A stretch of 64,000 nucleotides of DNA, from contig JAJFFG010000038.1 of NCBI GenBank assembly GCA_021776825.1, positions 96,991-160,990 on the forward strand, in the 5' to 3' direction. Under the pieces are notes generated by a model. That model was given only the letters and a program-made list of their open reading frames with translations. It had not been told where the DNA came from and did no database searches. The first letter of the stretch is position 1. Every line of letters starts with the position of its first letter. Shown piece by piece: positions 49,717 through 61,812 of this stretch. The position numbers and the translations under genes were made by a program. Origin of the DNA: Planctomycetota bacterium (GTDB taxonomy: Bacteria > Planctomycetota > JAJSAM01 > JAJVHW01).

Positions 49717-51075
49717 TCACCGCCAGGTCCCAACGTCAATCCCCACCGCCCGCGCGAACTCGAGGTTCTGCTTCGACTGCGCGCCGTAGAACATCAGTCC
49801 GGTGCGATCGGACCGCGTATGCAGCTTTGCGATGCGCTTGGCGTCTGTCGGGCGGTCAATCAGTCTCCCGCCGATCAGATGGAAGCGACGCTCTGCCTCC
49901 CAGCGCCAGTTCATCCGCGCGAAGCCGACACGCAACGTGTTGCTGATCGCCAGTCCCTGCGTGTCGACGCCGCCCGCGCCGAGCGAGCTCGCCCACGCGA
50001 TCGCCTTCTGGATGTCGAACGTCAACGGCGTGGCGCGTGTGACGTAGCCCGTGCGTCGCTGGTTCTCGTCGCGCAGGTGGTCGCGGTAGGCGATGAACCC
50101 CACCCGCAGATCGATGCCCAGCCGCTGCGCCTGATGGATGTCCTCGGAGATGCGTCCGCGCACGTGCCGCAGTCCGCCCCCGGAGGAGTACGTCGTCTCG
50201 AACGCGTAGATGACATCGACGGGGGTCCGCCCGAACCGCGGCTCGGTCGGCTCACTGCCGCGCTTCGCGTAGCGCGTGTCCTTGGTGCGGTCGTACTCGT
50301 CCTTCTCCTTCAGGTACGTCAGACGCTTCTCCAGGTACTCGGCGCGGCGCTTGACGGCGGAGTTCGGGTGCTGCGCGAGATCGGCAAACCGCAGCGCGTG
50401 CTCTTCGAGGCCGGCGATGGGGGCATCCGAGAGCGCGTCCATCGCGTAGACGAGCGTGTCGATGTCCTCCCGCTCGGCGAGCACGATGCCCGTGATGGCG
50501 TGGGTCATCGTGCGCGCCTCACGCTGCAGCGACAGCGCACGCATGGCGGGCACGCGGAACGACTCGTCGTCCGCGAGCACGAAGCGCTCGAGCGCGCGCC
50601 GCCCGTTCGGTCCGACGTCGTGGCGCAGGCCGGCGACAACCAGTCGCTTGCCGAGCTCGTCATCACGCTTCGCGGTCAGCCGGACGACGAGCTTCTCGAC
50701 GCCGTTGCTCTGCTTGGCCAGCGACCGACTCAGCTCGGCGCGCGTGTCTCGCGTGTTGCCGACCGCGAGCAGTTCCACGAGCAGACCGGCTGCTCGCTTC
50801 GTCTCGATCTTCCCAAGAGCCCGTGCCGCCTCGACGCGCAGCTTGCCGTGACCGGCCCGCCGCACGACGTCGGCCAGCGCCACGGCCCCGGCTTGGTTCC
50901 CCGAGTCGGCGAGGGCGCGAATGCGCGTGAGCCGACGGCGCAAACCAGCGTCGTCGGTGACGTCGTTCAGGAGATCATCGAGATCCTGAATCGGTGTCGC
51001 GTCCGCGGGCAGCGAGCCGACCAGCAACCCGGCTGCGATGATCGCACCAGCCCAGATCCGCGCGCTGCCTCGCAT
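49717..51075 (-). CDS. Exported HEAT-repeat protein with VWA-like C-terminus
   Basis: 452 residues. The ATG at 51075 was chosen for GGAGGG upstream and the signal peptide after it (WAGAIIAAGLLVGSLPADA). Residues 40-240 are HEAT-type helical pairs (RRLTRIRALADSGNQAGAVA, KLRVEAARALGKIETKRAAG, RRALERFVLADDESFRVPAM). From about residue 265 a Rossmann-like von Willebrand A domain appears (VDVIYAFETTYSSGGGLRHV, LRVGFIAYRDHLRDENQRRT, VTRATPLTFDIQKAIAWASS, GGVDTQGLAISNTLRVGF). The metal-binding DxSxS motif is replaced by AFETTYS, so metal-dependent adhesion is doubtful. Its stop lies directly at the border of the 195-base repeats. Role unknown. Confidence 0.75.
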   Translation of the reverse strand: MRGSARIWAGAIIAAGLLVGSLPADATPIQDLDDLLNDVTDDAGLRRRLTRIRALADSGNQAGAVALADVVRRAGHGKLRVEAARALGKIETKRAAGLLVELLAVGNTRDTRAELSRSLAKQSNGVEKLVVRLTAKRDDELGKRLVVAGLRHDVGPNGRRALERFVLADDESFRVPAMRALSLQREARTMTHAITGIVLAEREDIDTLVYAMDALSDAPIAGLEEHALRFADLAQHPNSAVKRRAEYLEKRLTYLKEKDEYDRTKDTRYAKRGSEPTEPRFGRTPVDVIYAFETTYSSGGGLRHVRGRISEDIHQAQRLGIDLRVGFIAYRDHLRDENQRRTGYVTRATPLTFDIQKAIAWASSLGAGGVDTQGLAISNTLRVGFARMNWRWEAERRFHLIGGRLIDRPTDAKRIAKLHTRSDRTGLMFYGAQSKQNLEFARAVGIDVGTWR

Positions 51076-51139
51076 CCCGTGCCCTCCGTCGTCCCCGGAC
51101 TGATCGTAGCGCGCCCGGCCAAACCGGCCAGCGCGCAGG

Positions 51140-51604
51140 TCACTCGGAGTCAGTCCCGACGACGCGCAGCGTGTGCCGCGAGTGGACGCGCCACGCGGGG
51201 ATCTTCTGGCCGAACGGGTTCCACGTCCTGGTCGGTCCCGGCCCCACCGCGTTCTGGACCCAAAACGTGACGGCGGTCTCTCCGTCCACCGCAGCACCGA
51301 GCTCGACACGCGCGCCTGAGCGCGCACCCGCCGCTCGAAAGCGCTCGTAGTCCTCCCGAATACCGACCACGACAGGCCGCTTCCCGTCGTGCATTAGACG
51401 CCGCCCATCCTCCAGGACGTAGGCCCGACCGTCGTCGAACTGGGCCTCGATCCACGCCGACGACGCATTGTCGTCGATCCGCGAGAACGGGCCCCTCGTC
51501 GTGGCCATCCAGGCGACGAGGCCGAGCGTGACGAGGACGAGCCTCCAGCGCCAACGCAGCCGCGGTCGACGCGGAGGCTCGTCCACTTCCGTGGGCTCAC
51601 TCAC
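51140..51604 (-). CDS. Small single-span membrane protein
   Basis: 154 residues from a GTG start. A basic cytoplasmic N-terminus (RRPRLRWRWR) is followed by one membrane helix (LVLVTLGLVAWMATTRGPF) and an extracytoplasmic domain of about 105 residues with mixed strands (AYVLEDGRRLMHDGKRPVVV, ARVELGAAVDGETAVTFWVQ, IPAWRVHSRHTLRVVG). No family recognised. It reads toward the HEAT/VWA-like gene, 64 bases away, in the same direction, and may be co-transcribed with it. Confidence 0.6.
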   Translation of the reverse strand: MSEPTEVDEPPRRPRLRWRWRLVLVTLGLVAWMATTRGPFSRIDDNASSAWIEAQFDDGRAYVLEDGRRLMHDGKRPVVVGIREDYERFRAAGARSGARVELGAAVDGETAVTFWVQNAVGPGPTRTWNPFGQKIPAWRVHSRHTLRVVGTDSE

Positions 51605-51758
51605 GGCGTGCGCCCCGCAGCCTGAACGCCCGGCGCGGGGCGTCCCAAGAGCCGTGCGCTACCAGACATGCCACCCCCCCGCGTTCCCGCCGCCGATCGT
51701 AGCGCCCTTGGGGGGCTGAGCATCGGGCCGCGTGACGACCGAGCGGCGTGCTTTCGGG

Positions 51759-52679
51759 TTAGGGGGCCAAGGTCGGGGCGAGGGTCGTCGACTCTCGCGA
51801 GCGGATCGGATCTGCCTGGCCGGACAGGCGGCGGCCCGAGAGATACCACTGCTCCGGCCGCGCGACGACCGCGGCCTCGATCGCGTCTCCGACCACACGG
51901 GTGGCGTCTTCCGCGTCCGCTCCGTCGGGTAGCTGCAGCCGCTCGAACCAGACCCTCACATGGCCGCTCTCGTCGCGCTCGGTGTGACCGAACACGACGG
52001 GCGAGCCGCCTCGCAACGCGAGCACCATCGGCCCGATCGGCAGTCTCATGGCCCGGCCGAGGAACGGAACGGCTAGGCGCCGGCCGCGACTGGCGCGGTC
52101 CATCATGCAGCCGAGGACGCCCCCGCGCCGCAGCGTACGCAGCGCGCCAACGGACGCGCCCGGCGCACCGCGCACGATCGTCGCGACCCCGGCCGACTGC
52201 CGGAACGCCGAGATGGCACCCTCGAAGCGAGGGCACGCCAGGCTGTTGGCGATGACGGCGACCGGCGCGCCGGCCTGTGCGGCGGAGCGCGCCACGAGTT
52301 CCCAGTTGCCAAGATGCGCCGAGGCGAGCAGGACTCCGCGCCCCTCGGCAACGGCGTCGCGGAGCACGTCCAGCCCGTCGACCGTCGTGATCGCGTCGAT
52401 CGACTCGGCGCGCTGCGTCAGGAGCCAGCACATCTCGATCGCGGTGCGGCCGAGGTGCGCCGCCGCGCGCAATCGGGCCCGGGCCGGGTCTCCCGCACCG
52501 GCGCGGGCTAGCGTGTCCTCCATGCGCCGCCGCTTGAAGTGCGTGCAGACCGCCGCCGTGCGTCCCAGCGCAACGCCGAGGCGCAGGGCGGAGCGGTGTG
52601 AGGCCAGCCCGACGACTCGCGTGAACGCCATCGTGAGGGCGTCACGGACGTAGCGCCGGGGAGAGTCGTGATCACGCAT
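51759..52679 (-). CDS. Lipid A acyltransferase family protein (LpxL/HtrB-like)
   Basis: 306 residues from the ATG at 52679; further upstream the open frame looks non-coding. The acyltransferase motif HxxxxD/E is seen as LLASAHLGNWELVARSAAQ (His, then Glu), followed by the family blocks GAPVAVIANSLACPRFEGAI, GGVLGCMMDRASRGRRLAVP, GPMVLALRGGSPVVFGHTER and RPEQWYLSGRRL. Acts at the inner membrane, adding a secondary acyl chain to lipid A precursors or a related lipid. It supports a Gram-negative-type outer membrane. No other lipid A gene is adjacent. No clear ribosome site precedes the ATG. Confidence 0.85.
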   Translation of the reverse strand: MRDHDSPRRYVRDALTMAFTRVVGLASHRSALRLGVALGRTAAVCTHFKRRRMEDTLARAGAGDPARARLRAAAHLGRTAIEMCWLLTQRAESIDAITTVDGLDVLRDAVAEGRGVLLASAHLGNWELVARSAAQAGAPVAVIANSLACPRFEGAISAFRQSAGVATIVRGAPGASVGALRTLRRGGVLGCMMDRASRGRRLAVPFLGRAMRLPIGPMVLALRGGSPVVFGHTERDESGHVRVWFERLQLPDGADAEDATRVVGDAIEAAVVARPEQWYLSGRRLSGQADPIRSRESTTLAPTLAP

Positions 52680-55230
<2,551 letters not shown>

Positions 55231-55309
55231 GGCAGGCGGGGTTCCGGACGTCCTGAACCTGCGGTACCCTCACGTCATCGCACTCGCAACCGTCCCAGGA
55301 GTCCGTCCC

Positions 55310-55849
55310 ATGCAGCCACTCGCCCGTCGTCTCGCATCCGTCGCCCTCGCCATGAGCCTCGCGCTGCCGCTCGGGAGCTGCAACTTCACCAGTTTGAGCA
55401 ACGGCGGACCGCTCGGGCTCCTGATGTTCGTCTTCGTCGGTGCATCGCCGAAAGCGAAGGCCAAGAAGAAGTTGAAGTTCAAGGACAACGCTGAGGTCAC
55501 GTACTTCGGCCAGGTCGGCGGTCTCGACGGCACGTACGACATCGATATCGGTACGTACGGCAACCTGACCGGTGTTGCGGACATCAAGGGATCCTTCAAG
55601 GCCCAGTCCAAGATCAAGGACCTGGACGCGGGCCTCGCGTCCGTCATCGAGGCGGCAGTCCTCGACCGCCTCGGGGTGGACATCACCGTCACCAAGACCA
55701 AGGGCAAGTTCAAGGGGCGCCAGACCGGCGGCGCAACGAACAGGAAGATCTTCTCCTCGAAGTTCGTGTTCGAGGGCACGGTCGCGTCCGGCGACGACAC
55801 CGGAGCGAAGGTCAAAGGCAAGGTGACGCTCAAGGGTAAGTTCGAGTAG
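55310..55849 (+). CDS. Small lipoprotein, unknown function
   Basis: 179 residues from an ATG. Lipoprotein-like signal (LASVALAMSLALPLGSC, lipobox LGSC). The mature protein is lysine- and glycine-rich with beta-strand periodicity (KAKKKLKFKDNAEVTYFGQV, TYDIDIGTYGNLTGVADIKG, ITVTKTKGKFKGRQTGG, KVKGKVTLKGKF). Such Lys/Gly beta proteins are common in planctomycete envelopes. No family recognised. A strong hairpin follows 21 bases after the stop. Confidence 0.65.
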   Translation: MQPLARRLASVALAMSLALPLGSCNFTSLSNGGPLGLLMFVFVGASPKAKAKKKLKFKDNAEVTYFGQVGGLDGTYDIDIGTYGNLTGVADIKGSFKAQSKIKDLDAGLASVIEAAVLDRLGVDITVTKTKGKFKGRQTGGATNRKIFSSKFVFEGTVASGDDTGAKVKGKVTLKGKFE

Positions 55850-55870
55850 CCCGCACTCTCGGTATCCCAC

Positions 55871-55907
55871 AGCGGCCCGCGCATCGATCACCGATGCGCG
55901 GGCCGCT
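55871..55907. terminator. Bidirectional terminator hairpin
   Basis: A perfect 16-base inverted repeat (AGCGGCCCGCGCATCG and its complement at 55892-55907) with loop ATCAC lies between two convergent genes ending at 55849 and 55937. No pronounced T-run, but stem strength and position fit a shared terminator for both. Confidence 0.8.
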
Positions 55908-55936
55908 TCGCGTCACACCGTTCAGTCTGACACCGC

Positions 55937-57472
55937 TCAGCGAGACCGTTCGAGCTGCTTCAATCCCGCGCGAGCCATCTTGACGAAGCGCACCACGTGT
56001 TCGTCCTCGGAGTCGCCGAGCTCGCGCAGCACGCGCCGGTAGTGGCTCCCCGCGGCGACCTTGTCGCCCGCGCTTGCGAGCCAACCCGCTGCGGCTTGCC
56101 GGTAGTAGGCGCGGTCCGAGTCCATGACGTCGGGATGGTCCGCGATCGCCAAGAACGTCTCGACGGCGGCCTGCATGCGGTCCTCCCGGACGAACGTGTA
56201 GGCGAGCTCGTGCCTCGCGTTGCGCCACTCGTTGGCCGTTGCGCCGGCGACCTCGGAAGCCGTCTGGAACGTCGCTCGCGCATCCTCGGTCAGTTTCGTC
56301 AGCATCTGTGCGCGGCCCTTCCAGAGGTGGCCCTTCACGCGTTCGTCCGGTTCCAGAGTGCGCTGCAGCAACTGATCCGCTCCGCGCACGACGAGTTCCT
56401 GCGTGCCCGCCGGCGCCAACAGCGGAGTGCGCTGAGCCACCTGCGTCAGTCGCTGGAGCTCGCTCAGCACCTGGGCGGTGGACAGGTCGGCCAGACGGGT
56501 GAGCTGCTTCGCGACGTCAAGCTCCGCTGCGGGGGCCGGGGCGGCGCCGCCTGCGCGCACCGCAGCCAGCGCCTGTCGCGTGCTCGCGAGCTCCGACTCG
56601 AGAGCGGCGACCCGCTCGTCCTGCGCGTTCTGTCGCACAAGGACGGACTCGAGGCGGTCGCCGTCGCTCCCCGCGGACCCGCCTCCCCCACGACGCTCAC
56701 GTCCAGGCGCCGCCGGACGGGATTCAAGTTCCGCGAGTCGGTCCTGAAGGGCGCTGAGCTCCACACTCTGGTCGACGCTCGACGCCGGCGCGCCGACCCG
56801 TCCGCCGACGAACCCCGCCACACACGCGAGCACCACCGCTGCCGCTAACGTCGTCTTGCCCGTCATCACCAAGCCTCCCGTGATCGTGGCGGCAGGAGCA
56901 AGGCTCCCGCTGCCGACCGCCCCCTCACGCCCCGCACCGATCAGCACCGCCGCGGCCCCGAGCCAGGCCTCGCCTCCGTCGTCACCACCGAGCCGTTCGC
57001 GCAGCGTCGCCAGCGCACGCCGGACGCGCGTCCGCACGGTCTCGATCGGAACGCCCATCCGCGCGGCCACCTCGCGGGGCGGCAGGTTCTCGAGGAACCG
57101 GAGCAGGATTGTCGTGCGGTACGGCTCGTCCAGAGCGAGCACGCAGTGCACGAGACGCTGGTGGCTGTCGGATTCGGCGACGAGATCCGCCGTCGCGCGA
57201 GCCGCTCCGGAGCGAGCGCCACGCTCCTCGTGGACTGCCCGACGCGACGACGATCGAAACGCGGACAGCGCTCGCGATCGCACCACGGCGGAGAGCCACG
57301 AACGCGCCGCAGCGGGATCACGCGGCGGGCTCCGCAGCGCGCGCAACCAGGTCTGCTGCTCGACGTCGTCGGCCGCGGCCGGGTCGCTCACCATCGAGCG
57401 CGCGAGCCGACGCACCCAGTCGCGATGACGCAGGAGCGTCTCGATCGGCACAGCTGACTCATGGGGGCTCAT
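55937..57472 (-). CDS. ECF sigma factor with membrane anchor and C-terminal helical domain
   Basis: 511 residues from the ATG at 57472. The N-terminal roughly 170 residues are a complete ECF sigma factor: region 2 (LRHRDWVRRLARSMVSDPAA, ADDVEQQTWLRALRSPP, ARSWLSAVVRSRALSAFRSS) and region 4 (CVLALDEPYRTTILLRFLEN, LPPREVAARMGVPIETVRTR, VRRALATLRERL). Then a Gly/Ala stretch, a membrane helix (TLAAAVVLACVAGFVGGRVG), a coiled coil (SALQDRLAELESRPA; NAQDERVAALESELASTRQA) and a TPR-like helical tail (ARHELAYTFVREDRMQAAVE). The C-terminal part probably lies outside the cytoplasm and senses or sequesters, linking an envelope signal to transcription. It follows the kinase gene by 35 bases in the same direction. 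Confidence 0.85.
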   Translation of the reverse strand: MSPHESAVPIETLLRHRDWVRRLARSMVSDPAAADDVEQQTWLRALRSPPRDPAAARSWLSAVVRSRALSAFRSSSRRAVHEERGARSGAARATADLVAESDSHQRLVHCVLALDEPYRTTILLRFLENLPPREVAARMGVPIETVRTRVRRALATLRERLGGDDGGEAWLGAAAVLIGAGREGAVGSGSLAPAATITGGLVMTGKTTLAAAVVLACVAGFVGGRVGAPASSVDQSVELSALQDRLAELESRPAAPGRERRGGGGSAGSDGDRLESVLVRQNAQDERVAALESELASTRQALAAVRAGGAAPAPAAELDVAKQLTRLADLSTAQVLSELQRLTQVAQRTPLLAPAGTQELVVRGADQLLQRTLEPDERVKGHLWKGRAQMLTKLTEDARATFQTASEVAGATANEWRNARHELAYTFVREDRMQAAVETFLAIADHPDVMDSDRAYYRQAAAGWLASAGDKVAAGSHYRRVLRELGDSEDEHVVRFVKMARAGLKQLERSR

Positions 57473-57507
57473 CCACCCCAGTAGACCCCGCCCGGGCGAA
57501 AACCGGT

Positions 57508-60500
57508 TCAGCGCAGATACGCGGCGCGCGCGCGGGCTGCGCCGAAGAGGCGGTAGACGCTCCACGCGACACAGATCGCGAGCGAGACGAGGACGACCGA
57601 GGCGGCGGTCTCATCGAGCTCGAACGAGAGGTCGACGCCGAACACGCGTCCCGCGAGCGCCGAGCCGTAACCGGCCGCGAGCGGTGCGATGTAGCAGAGC
57701 ACGAACGGCAGTGGGATCGCGCGCAGCCGAGCGCGCCCAGACGGCGGCGCGCGCAGGCCCTGAAGCGCGATGCCGGCCGGCAACGCGACGAACGAGATCA
57801 GCAGCGCGACGCCGAGCCACGTGCCCTCGAAGAGCGCGGTGGCCATCACCGCGCCAAAGAGGGTGACGCCGACGCCGACGAGGAAGACGGATGCGCGGGC
57901 GGCGCGCGCAGGGCGCCGCGGGGCGGTCGGATCGATCGGCTCGGCGTCGGGGATCAGATCCCGCGCCATCGCGACGAGCGCCGAGACGGCGACCAGAGCG
58001 CAGATGGCAGCCCACGACGGAGCGCCGGGAAGCGGCGCCACGGCAAACAGGGCGACACCGACGAGCGAGAGCAGCGCGAGCGTGGCAGCGCCTCCCTTCG
58101 CGTGCGGGCGGAGGATGGCGACTCCGATGACCGCGAGCCCCGCGCCGAGCACGTCGGGGAGTAGATCGAACGCCCCCACCGACACCGTGGCCGTCAGGAC
58201 GAAGAGCCCGACCGCGACGAGAGCAGCGGACCAGAGGACGCGTGACGCACCGCGACTCACCAGGGTCACGATCAGCGCAGCGACGGACAGCAGGAGCAGG
58301 AAGATCGCCAGCACGAACGGCGCGGGCCGACTCGCGACGGTCTTCATCCAGCCGCTGGTCTGCGGCGCGATCGAGACGGCCAAGGTGCGCACCGCTTCGG
58401 GGAGCTCGACCGCACCGGCCTCCTCGGCGTCGAGCAGGTCGCCGGCGATCTCGCTCGACAGCGGACCACTCGCGAGCTGCGCGGTGGCGGCGTCGCGGAT
58501 CTCCTGGTCCTCGGCCTGGACGAGCACTCGTGCCCAGTACTTCCCGCCGGGGCCGATGGTCTCCCGGACCATCGCGTCGAAGCCGGCATTCAGCGCGAGG
58601 GTGAGCCGCGTATCGGAGAGCACGTCGACGTCCCCGGCGTGCACTCGCGCCAAGAGCACCATCTGGGTCGAGAGAGCGCTGTTCCAGGCTGGGGCGCGCG
58701 CGGAAAGCCGCTGCAGGGCATCCGTCGCCTCCGGAACCCGCAGGTACACGGCGATCAAGCAGAGCCGCCAGAGAGGTCGCTGGTAGCGGTTGTGGAACTC
58801 GTAGTCGGGCGTCATCGACTCGGACAGGTCGGCCAGGCGTCCGAGGTCGGCAGCGACCGCCGCGCGCCAGTCCGCCAACGTCCACGTCGCAGCCGATGCC
58901 CCGCGCGACTCGATCACGGCAAGGGTCAGTGAGTTGCGACCGTGATCCGGGGTGGAGCTCGTGCCGACGTGATGATCGGGCACGAGAAGAAGCCCGCGGT
59001 GCGACGACTCGTCGGGTACCGACGCGCCGACGGCGGGAAGCTCGAGACCGAGGTGCTGCGCGTTCCAACCGAACGCGATGCTGGAAGCGTGGGTCACCTG
59101 GCCGGCAGCGGCGCGCTGGGAGACCGTGCCCGGCAGCGTGAACGCGAAGTGCACACTCGCCGCGTCTTCCACGGTCACCGACGTGTCGAACTCGACGCGG
59201 TCGCCGGGCCCTAGATCCTGCAGTTCCGACGCCTCCGGCGCGAGGCGCCACGCACCGTCTTCGTACTCCACGCGCACCGTCCGAAGTCGGTACTCGATGC
59301 CGCTGTCACTCGCGCCCGCGCGCCAACGCTCGGCGACCCGAGAGCTGGAGAAGCGCCCCACGACGCGTGGCACGTCCCCCGACGGCAACGTCAACGCTAG
59401 GAGGTGATGGAGCCACGCTGCGTCCGCGGTCCGCACCGCCATGCGCTCGACCAGCGCCGACCGGTCCTCCGGCGTCGGTCGCTCGGGGAGACCGAGCGCC
59501 CGTGTCAACAGATCGCGAGGATCGGTGTCGCCGTTGGCGCGCCACCACGCCTCTGCGCCCCCGGGGAAGCGGTGGTACGCATCGCTGCCGGTCAGCCCGA
59601 CGTGCTCGGCGAACCAGTTCCGCAGGTCCTGGACGTCGCTGCGCGCAGCGGCTTGCAGTTCGACGTCCGTTCCCCCGAGCGGCCAGGACGCGGCGTGCGG
59701 GATCTCCGCGATGCACAACTCGATCCGCCGGCGGTAGCCCGCGACGGCGTCGAGACCCTGCAGCTCTTTCCAAGCCGCGGCGACGTCCCGCGGATCGAAC
59801 GCATCGCGGGCGAGATCAGCATTCCTCGTTGGGTGGAGCTTTCGCCCGACCGGGATATCTGCCACCAGCCCCAGAAGGTGGCCTGCCACGCGCGCCTCGA
59901 GACTCCGCCCCTCACGGCGACCGCACCGGCCGGCGAGCAGTTTCTCCGTCTCAGGCGTGAGGACCTCTGCGCTGGTCGCGCGGATGCCGGAGACGTGATG
60001 CGACGCGATGTGGCCACCCGGCGCGAACGTCGCCTCGACGGCGACGAGCAGTCGTTCGACGCTCTCCGACGGCTCCGCGACGATCCAGCCGTGCACGGCC
60101 GGCCAGGCGTTGGCCGACTGGTCGAGCAACGCGGCGAGCTCGCTGCGGATCAGGTAGCGGCGCGGGTGCGCGGGACCCAGGCCACTGGTTTCGAGACGCG
60201 AGACGATGAGCTCGCTGGCGGCGTCGAAGGGGCTGCCGTGCAGACCCGGCGTGCCCAGCCTCGCGCGCTGGATCGCACTCGTGACGCCCCCGTACGCGCC
60301 GAGTGTCGCACCCCCGTCGTCCGGCCACTCGCCCATCACGATCGCGGCGTCCCAAGAGAGCAGTGCGCCGTCGACCCACGTACGCGGGTCGCGGCCCTGC
60401 AGACCGAGCTTGCGCGTCGCCAGCAGCAGCGCGCGTCCGTCCTCGGCGTGTCCCTCGTCGGCCGTCTTCCGCGCGACCTCGCGGCGGGCCTCGATGAGGT

Positions 60501-61812
60501 TCGCCATGACCGCGTCGTCGATCCGCCCCCCTCTGCTTTGCTCGATCGCGGCCGTGTAGAGCGACTCGGCAGCGTCGTGCCGTCCCTCCGCGAGGAGCCG
60601 ATCCGCTGCCGTAACGAGCGTCGATGCATCTCGCCCCAGGAATGGCAGCACGACGAAGGCGAAGACGAGGATCGCAACGAGACTCGCCGAGGCTGCGCTG
60701 AGGATGGCGGCGCGGTGCTTGTGCACCCAACGACCGGCGCGACGCGATGCGCTGGCGGCTTCGGCGCGGATCGGCAGACCGCTCTCCCAGCGCTCCAGGT
60801 CTTCCAGGAACGCACGCGCTGTCGCGTAGCGGTTCTCGGTCCGCTTCTCGAGCGCCTTCAGGCAGATCACCTCGAGATCCGGCGGCAGGTCGGCGCGGTG
60901 CTTCCGCGGCCGCGGTGGGTCATCGTGGATCACGGCGTGGATCTGCTCGATCGGCGACGAGCGTTCGAGCGGCACGTGCCCCGTCAGGCACTCGTAGAGC
61001 AGCGCGCCGAGGGCGTAGACGTCCGTGGCCTCGCCGACGGCCACCGAGTCGCCGCGCGCCTGCTCGGGACTCATGTACGCCGGGGTGCCGAGGATCTGGC
61101 CGGTGAGCGTGAGCTGATCGCCGCCGCCGAGTTCCATCGCCAGACCGAAGTCCGTGACGCACGCCTCGCCGTCGGCGTCGACCAGGATGTTGGCCGGCTT
61201 CAGGTCGCGATGGACGAGACCGTGAGCGTGCGTGTACGCGATGGCACTCGCCACCTGTCGCATGAGGCGGACGGCGTGGGCGGGAGTGAGCCGGCCGTCG
61301 CGGAGGATCTCACTGAGGTCGCTCCCCTCGATGAGATCCATCGTGTAGTAGACCTGGCCGCGCACGTGACCGACCTCGTGCACGGTCACGATGTGGCGGT
61401 GACGAAGTTTCGCCAGCGCACGGGCCTCCATCGTGAAGCGCTTGATCGCGTTGCCGAACAGGAGTTCGCCGGGGCGTAGGACCTTCACCGCGACCGTGCG
61501 GTCGAGGGAGCGCTGCTGCGCGCGGTAGACGACGCCCATTCCGCCGCGACCGATCTCCTCCTCGAGGATGTAGTCCTCCGGCAACTCGGGGAGCGGCAAC
61601 GGAGCCACGTCGCCGGCCTCCTCCAGCACCGCATCCACCTCGCCCGCACCCACGTCGATCGCCGCGCCGAACGCCGCCGCAACCGCCGCGGCTCGACGCA
61701 GGTCGTCGTCGGTCACGCCGGCCGTGGAAACGTTCGGCGACGAGGCGTCGGCAAGACGGTCGGCGTAGGCGCCGAGTCGCTCGTCCGGATCCGCGGATGG
61801 CGTGTCGCTCAT
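57508..61812 (-). CDS. Large Ser/Thr protein kinase with polytopic C-terminus
   Basis: 1434 residues; the ATG overlaps the stop of the sigma factor gene (ATGA). PknB-type kinase domain at about 80-345: glycine loop IGRGGMGVVYRAQQ, Lys110 in VAVKVL, catalytic loop HRDLKPAN at 201-208, DFG at 221-223, GTPAYMSPEQARG. All catalytic residues are intact. A single helix (SAASASLVAILVFAFVVLPF) near 375 leads to a roughly 800-residue extracytoplasmic region of mixed fold. The last 260 residues hold about nine membrane helices (FVLAIFLLLLSVAALIVTLV, VLWSAALVAVGLFVLTATVS, VFLVGVGVTLFGAVMATALF). Typical of planctomycete giant kinases thought to relay envelope signals. Probably acts with the two flanking sigma factors. 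Confidence 0.93.
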   Translation of the reverse strand: MSDTPSADPDERLGAYADRLADASSPNVSTAGVTDDDLRRAAAVAAAFGAAIDVGAGEVDAVLEEAGDVAPLPLPELPEDYILEEEIGRGGMGVVYRAQQRSLDRTVAVKVLRPGELLFGNAIKRFTMEARALAKLRHRHIVTVHEVGHVRGQVYYTMDLIEGSDLSEILRDGRLTPAHAVRLMRQVASAIAYTHAHGLVHRDLKPANILVDADGEACVTDFGLAMELGGGDQLTLTGQILGTPAYMSPEQARGDSVAVGEATDVYALGALLYECLTGHVPLERSSPIEQIHAVIHDDPPRPRKHRADLPPDLEVICLKALEKRTENRYATARAFLEDLERWESGLPIRAEAASASRRAGRWVHKHRAAILSAASASLVAILVFAFVVLPFLGRDASTLVTAADRLLAEGRHDAAESLYTAAIEQSRGGRIDDAVMANLIEARREVARKTADEGHAEDGRALLLATRKLGLQGRDPRTWVDGALLSWDAAIVMGEWPDDGGATLGAYGGVTSAIQRARLGTPGLHGSPFDAASELIVSRLETSGLGPAHPRRYLIRSELAALLDQSANAWPAVHGWIVAEPSESVERLLVAVEATFAPGGHIASHHVSGIRATSAEVLTPETEKLLAGRCGRREGRSLEARVAGHLLGLVADIPVGRKLHPTRNADLARDAFDPRDVAAAWKELQGLDAVAGYRRRIELCIAEIPHAASWPLGGTDVELQAAARSDVQDLRNWFAEHVGLTGSDAYHRFPGGAEAWWRANGDTDPRDLLTRALGLPERPTPEDRSALVERMAVRTADAAWLHHLLALTLPSGDVPRVVGRFSSSRVAERWRAGASDSGIEYRLRTVRVEYEDGAWRLAPEASELQDLGPGDRVEFDTSVTVEDAASVHFAFTLPGTVSQRAAAGQVTHASSIAFGWNAQHLGLELPAVGASVPDESSHRGLLLVPDHHVGTSSTPDHGRNSLTLAVIESRGASAATWTLADWRAAVAADLGRLADLSESMTPDYEFHNRYQRPLWRLCLIAVYLRVPEATDALQRLSARAPAWNSALSTQMVLLARVHAGDVDVLSDTRLTLALNAGFDAMVRETIGPGGKYWARVLVQAEDQEIRDAATAQLASGPLSSEIAGDLLDAEEAGAVELPEAVRTLAVSIAPQTSGWMKTVASRPAPFVLAIFLLLLSVAALIVTLVSRGASRVLWSAALVAVGLFVLTATVSVGAFDLLPDVLGAGLAVIGVAILRPHAKGGAATLALLSLVGVALFAVAPLPGAPSWAAICALVAVSALVAMARDLIPDAEPIDPTAPRRPARAARASVFLVGVGVTLFGAVMATALFEGTWLGVALLISFVALPAGIALQGLRAPPSGRARLRAIPLPFVLCYIAPLAAGYGSALAGRVFGVDLSFELDETAASVVLVSLAICVAWSVYRLFGAARARAAYLR

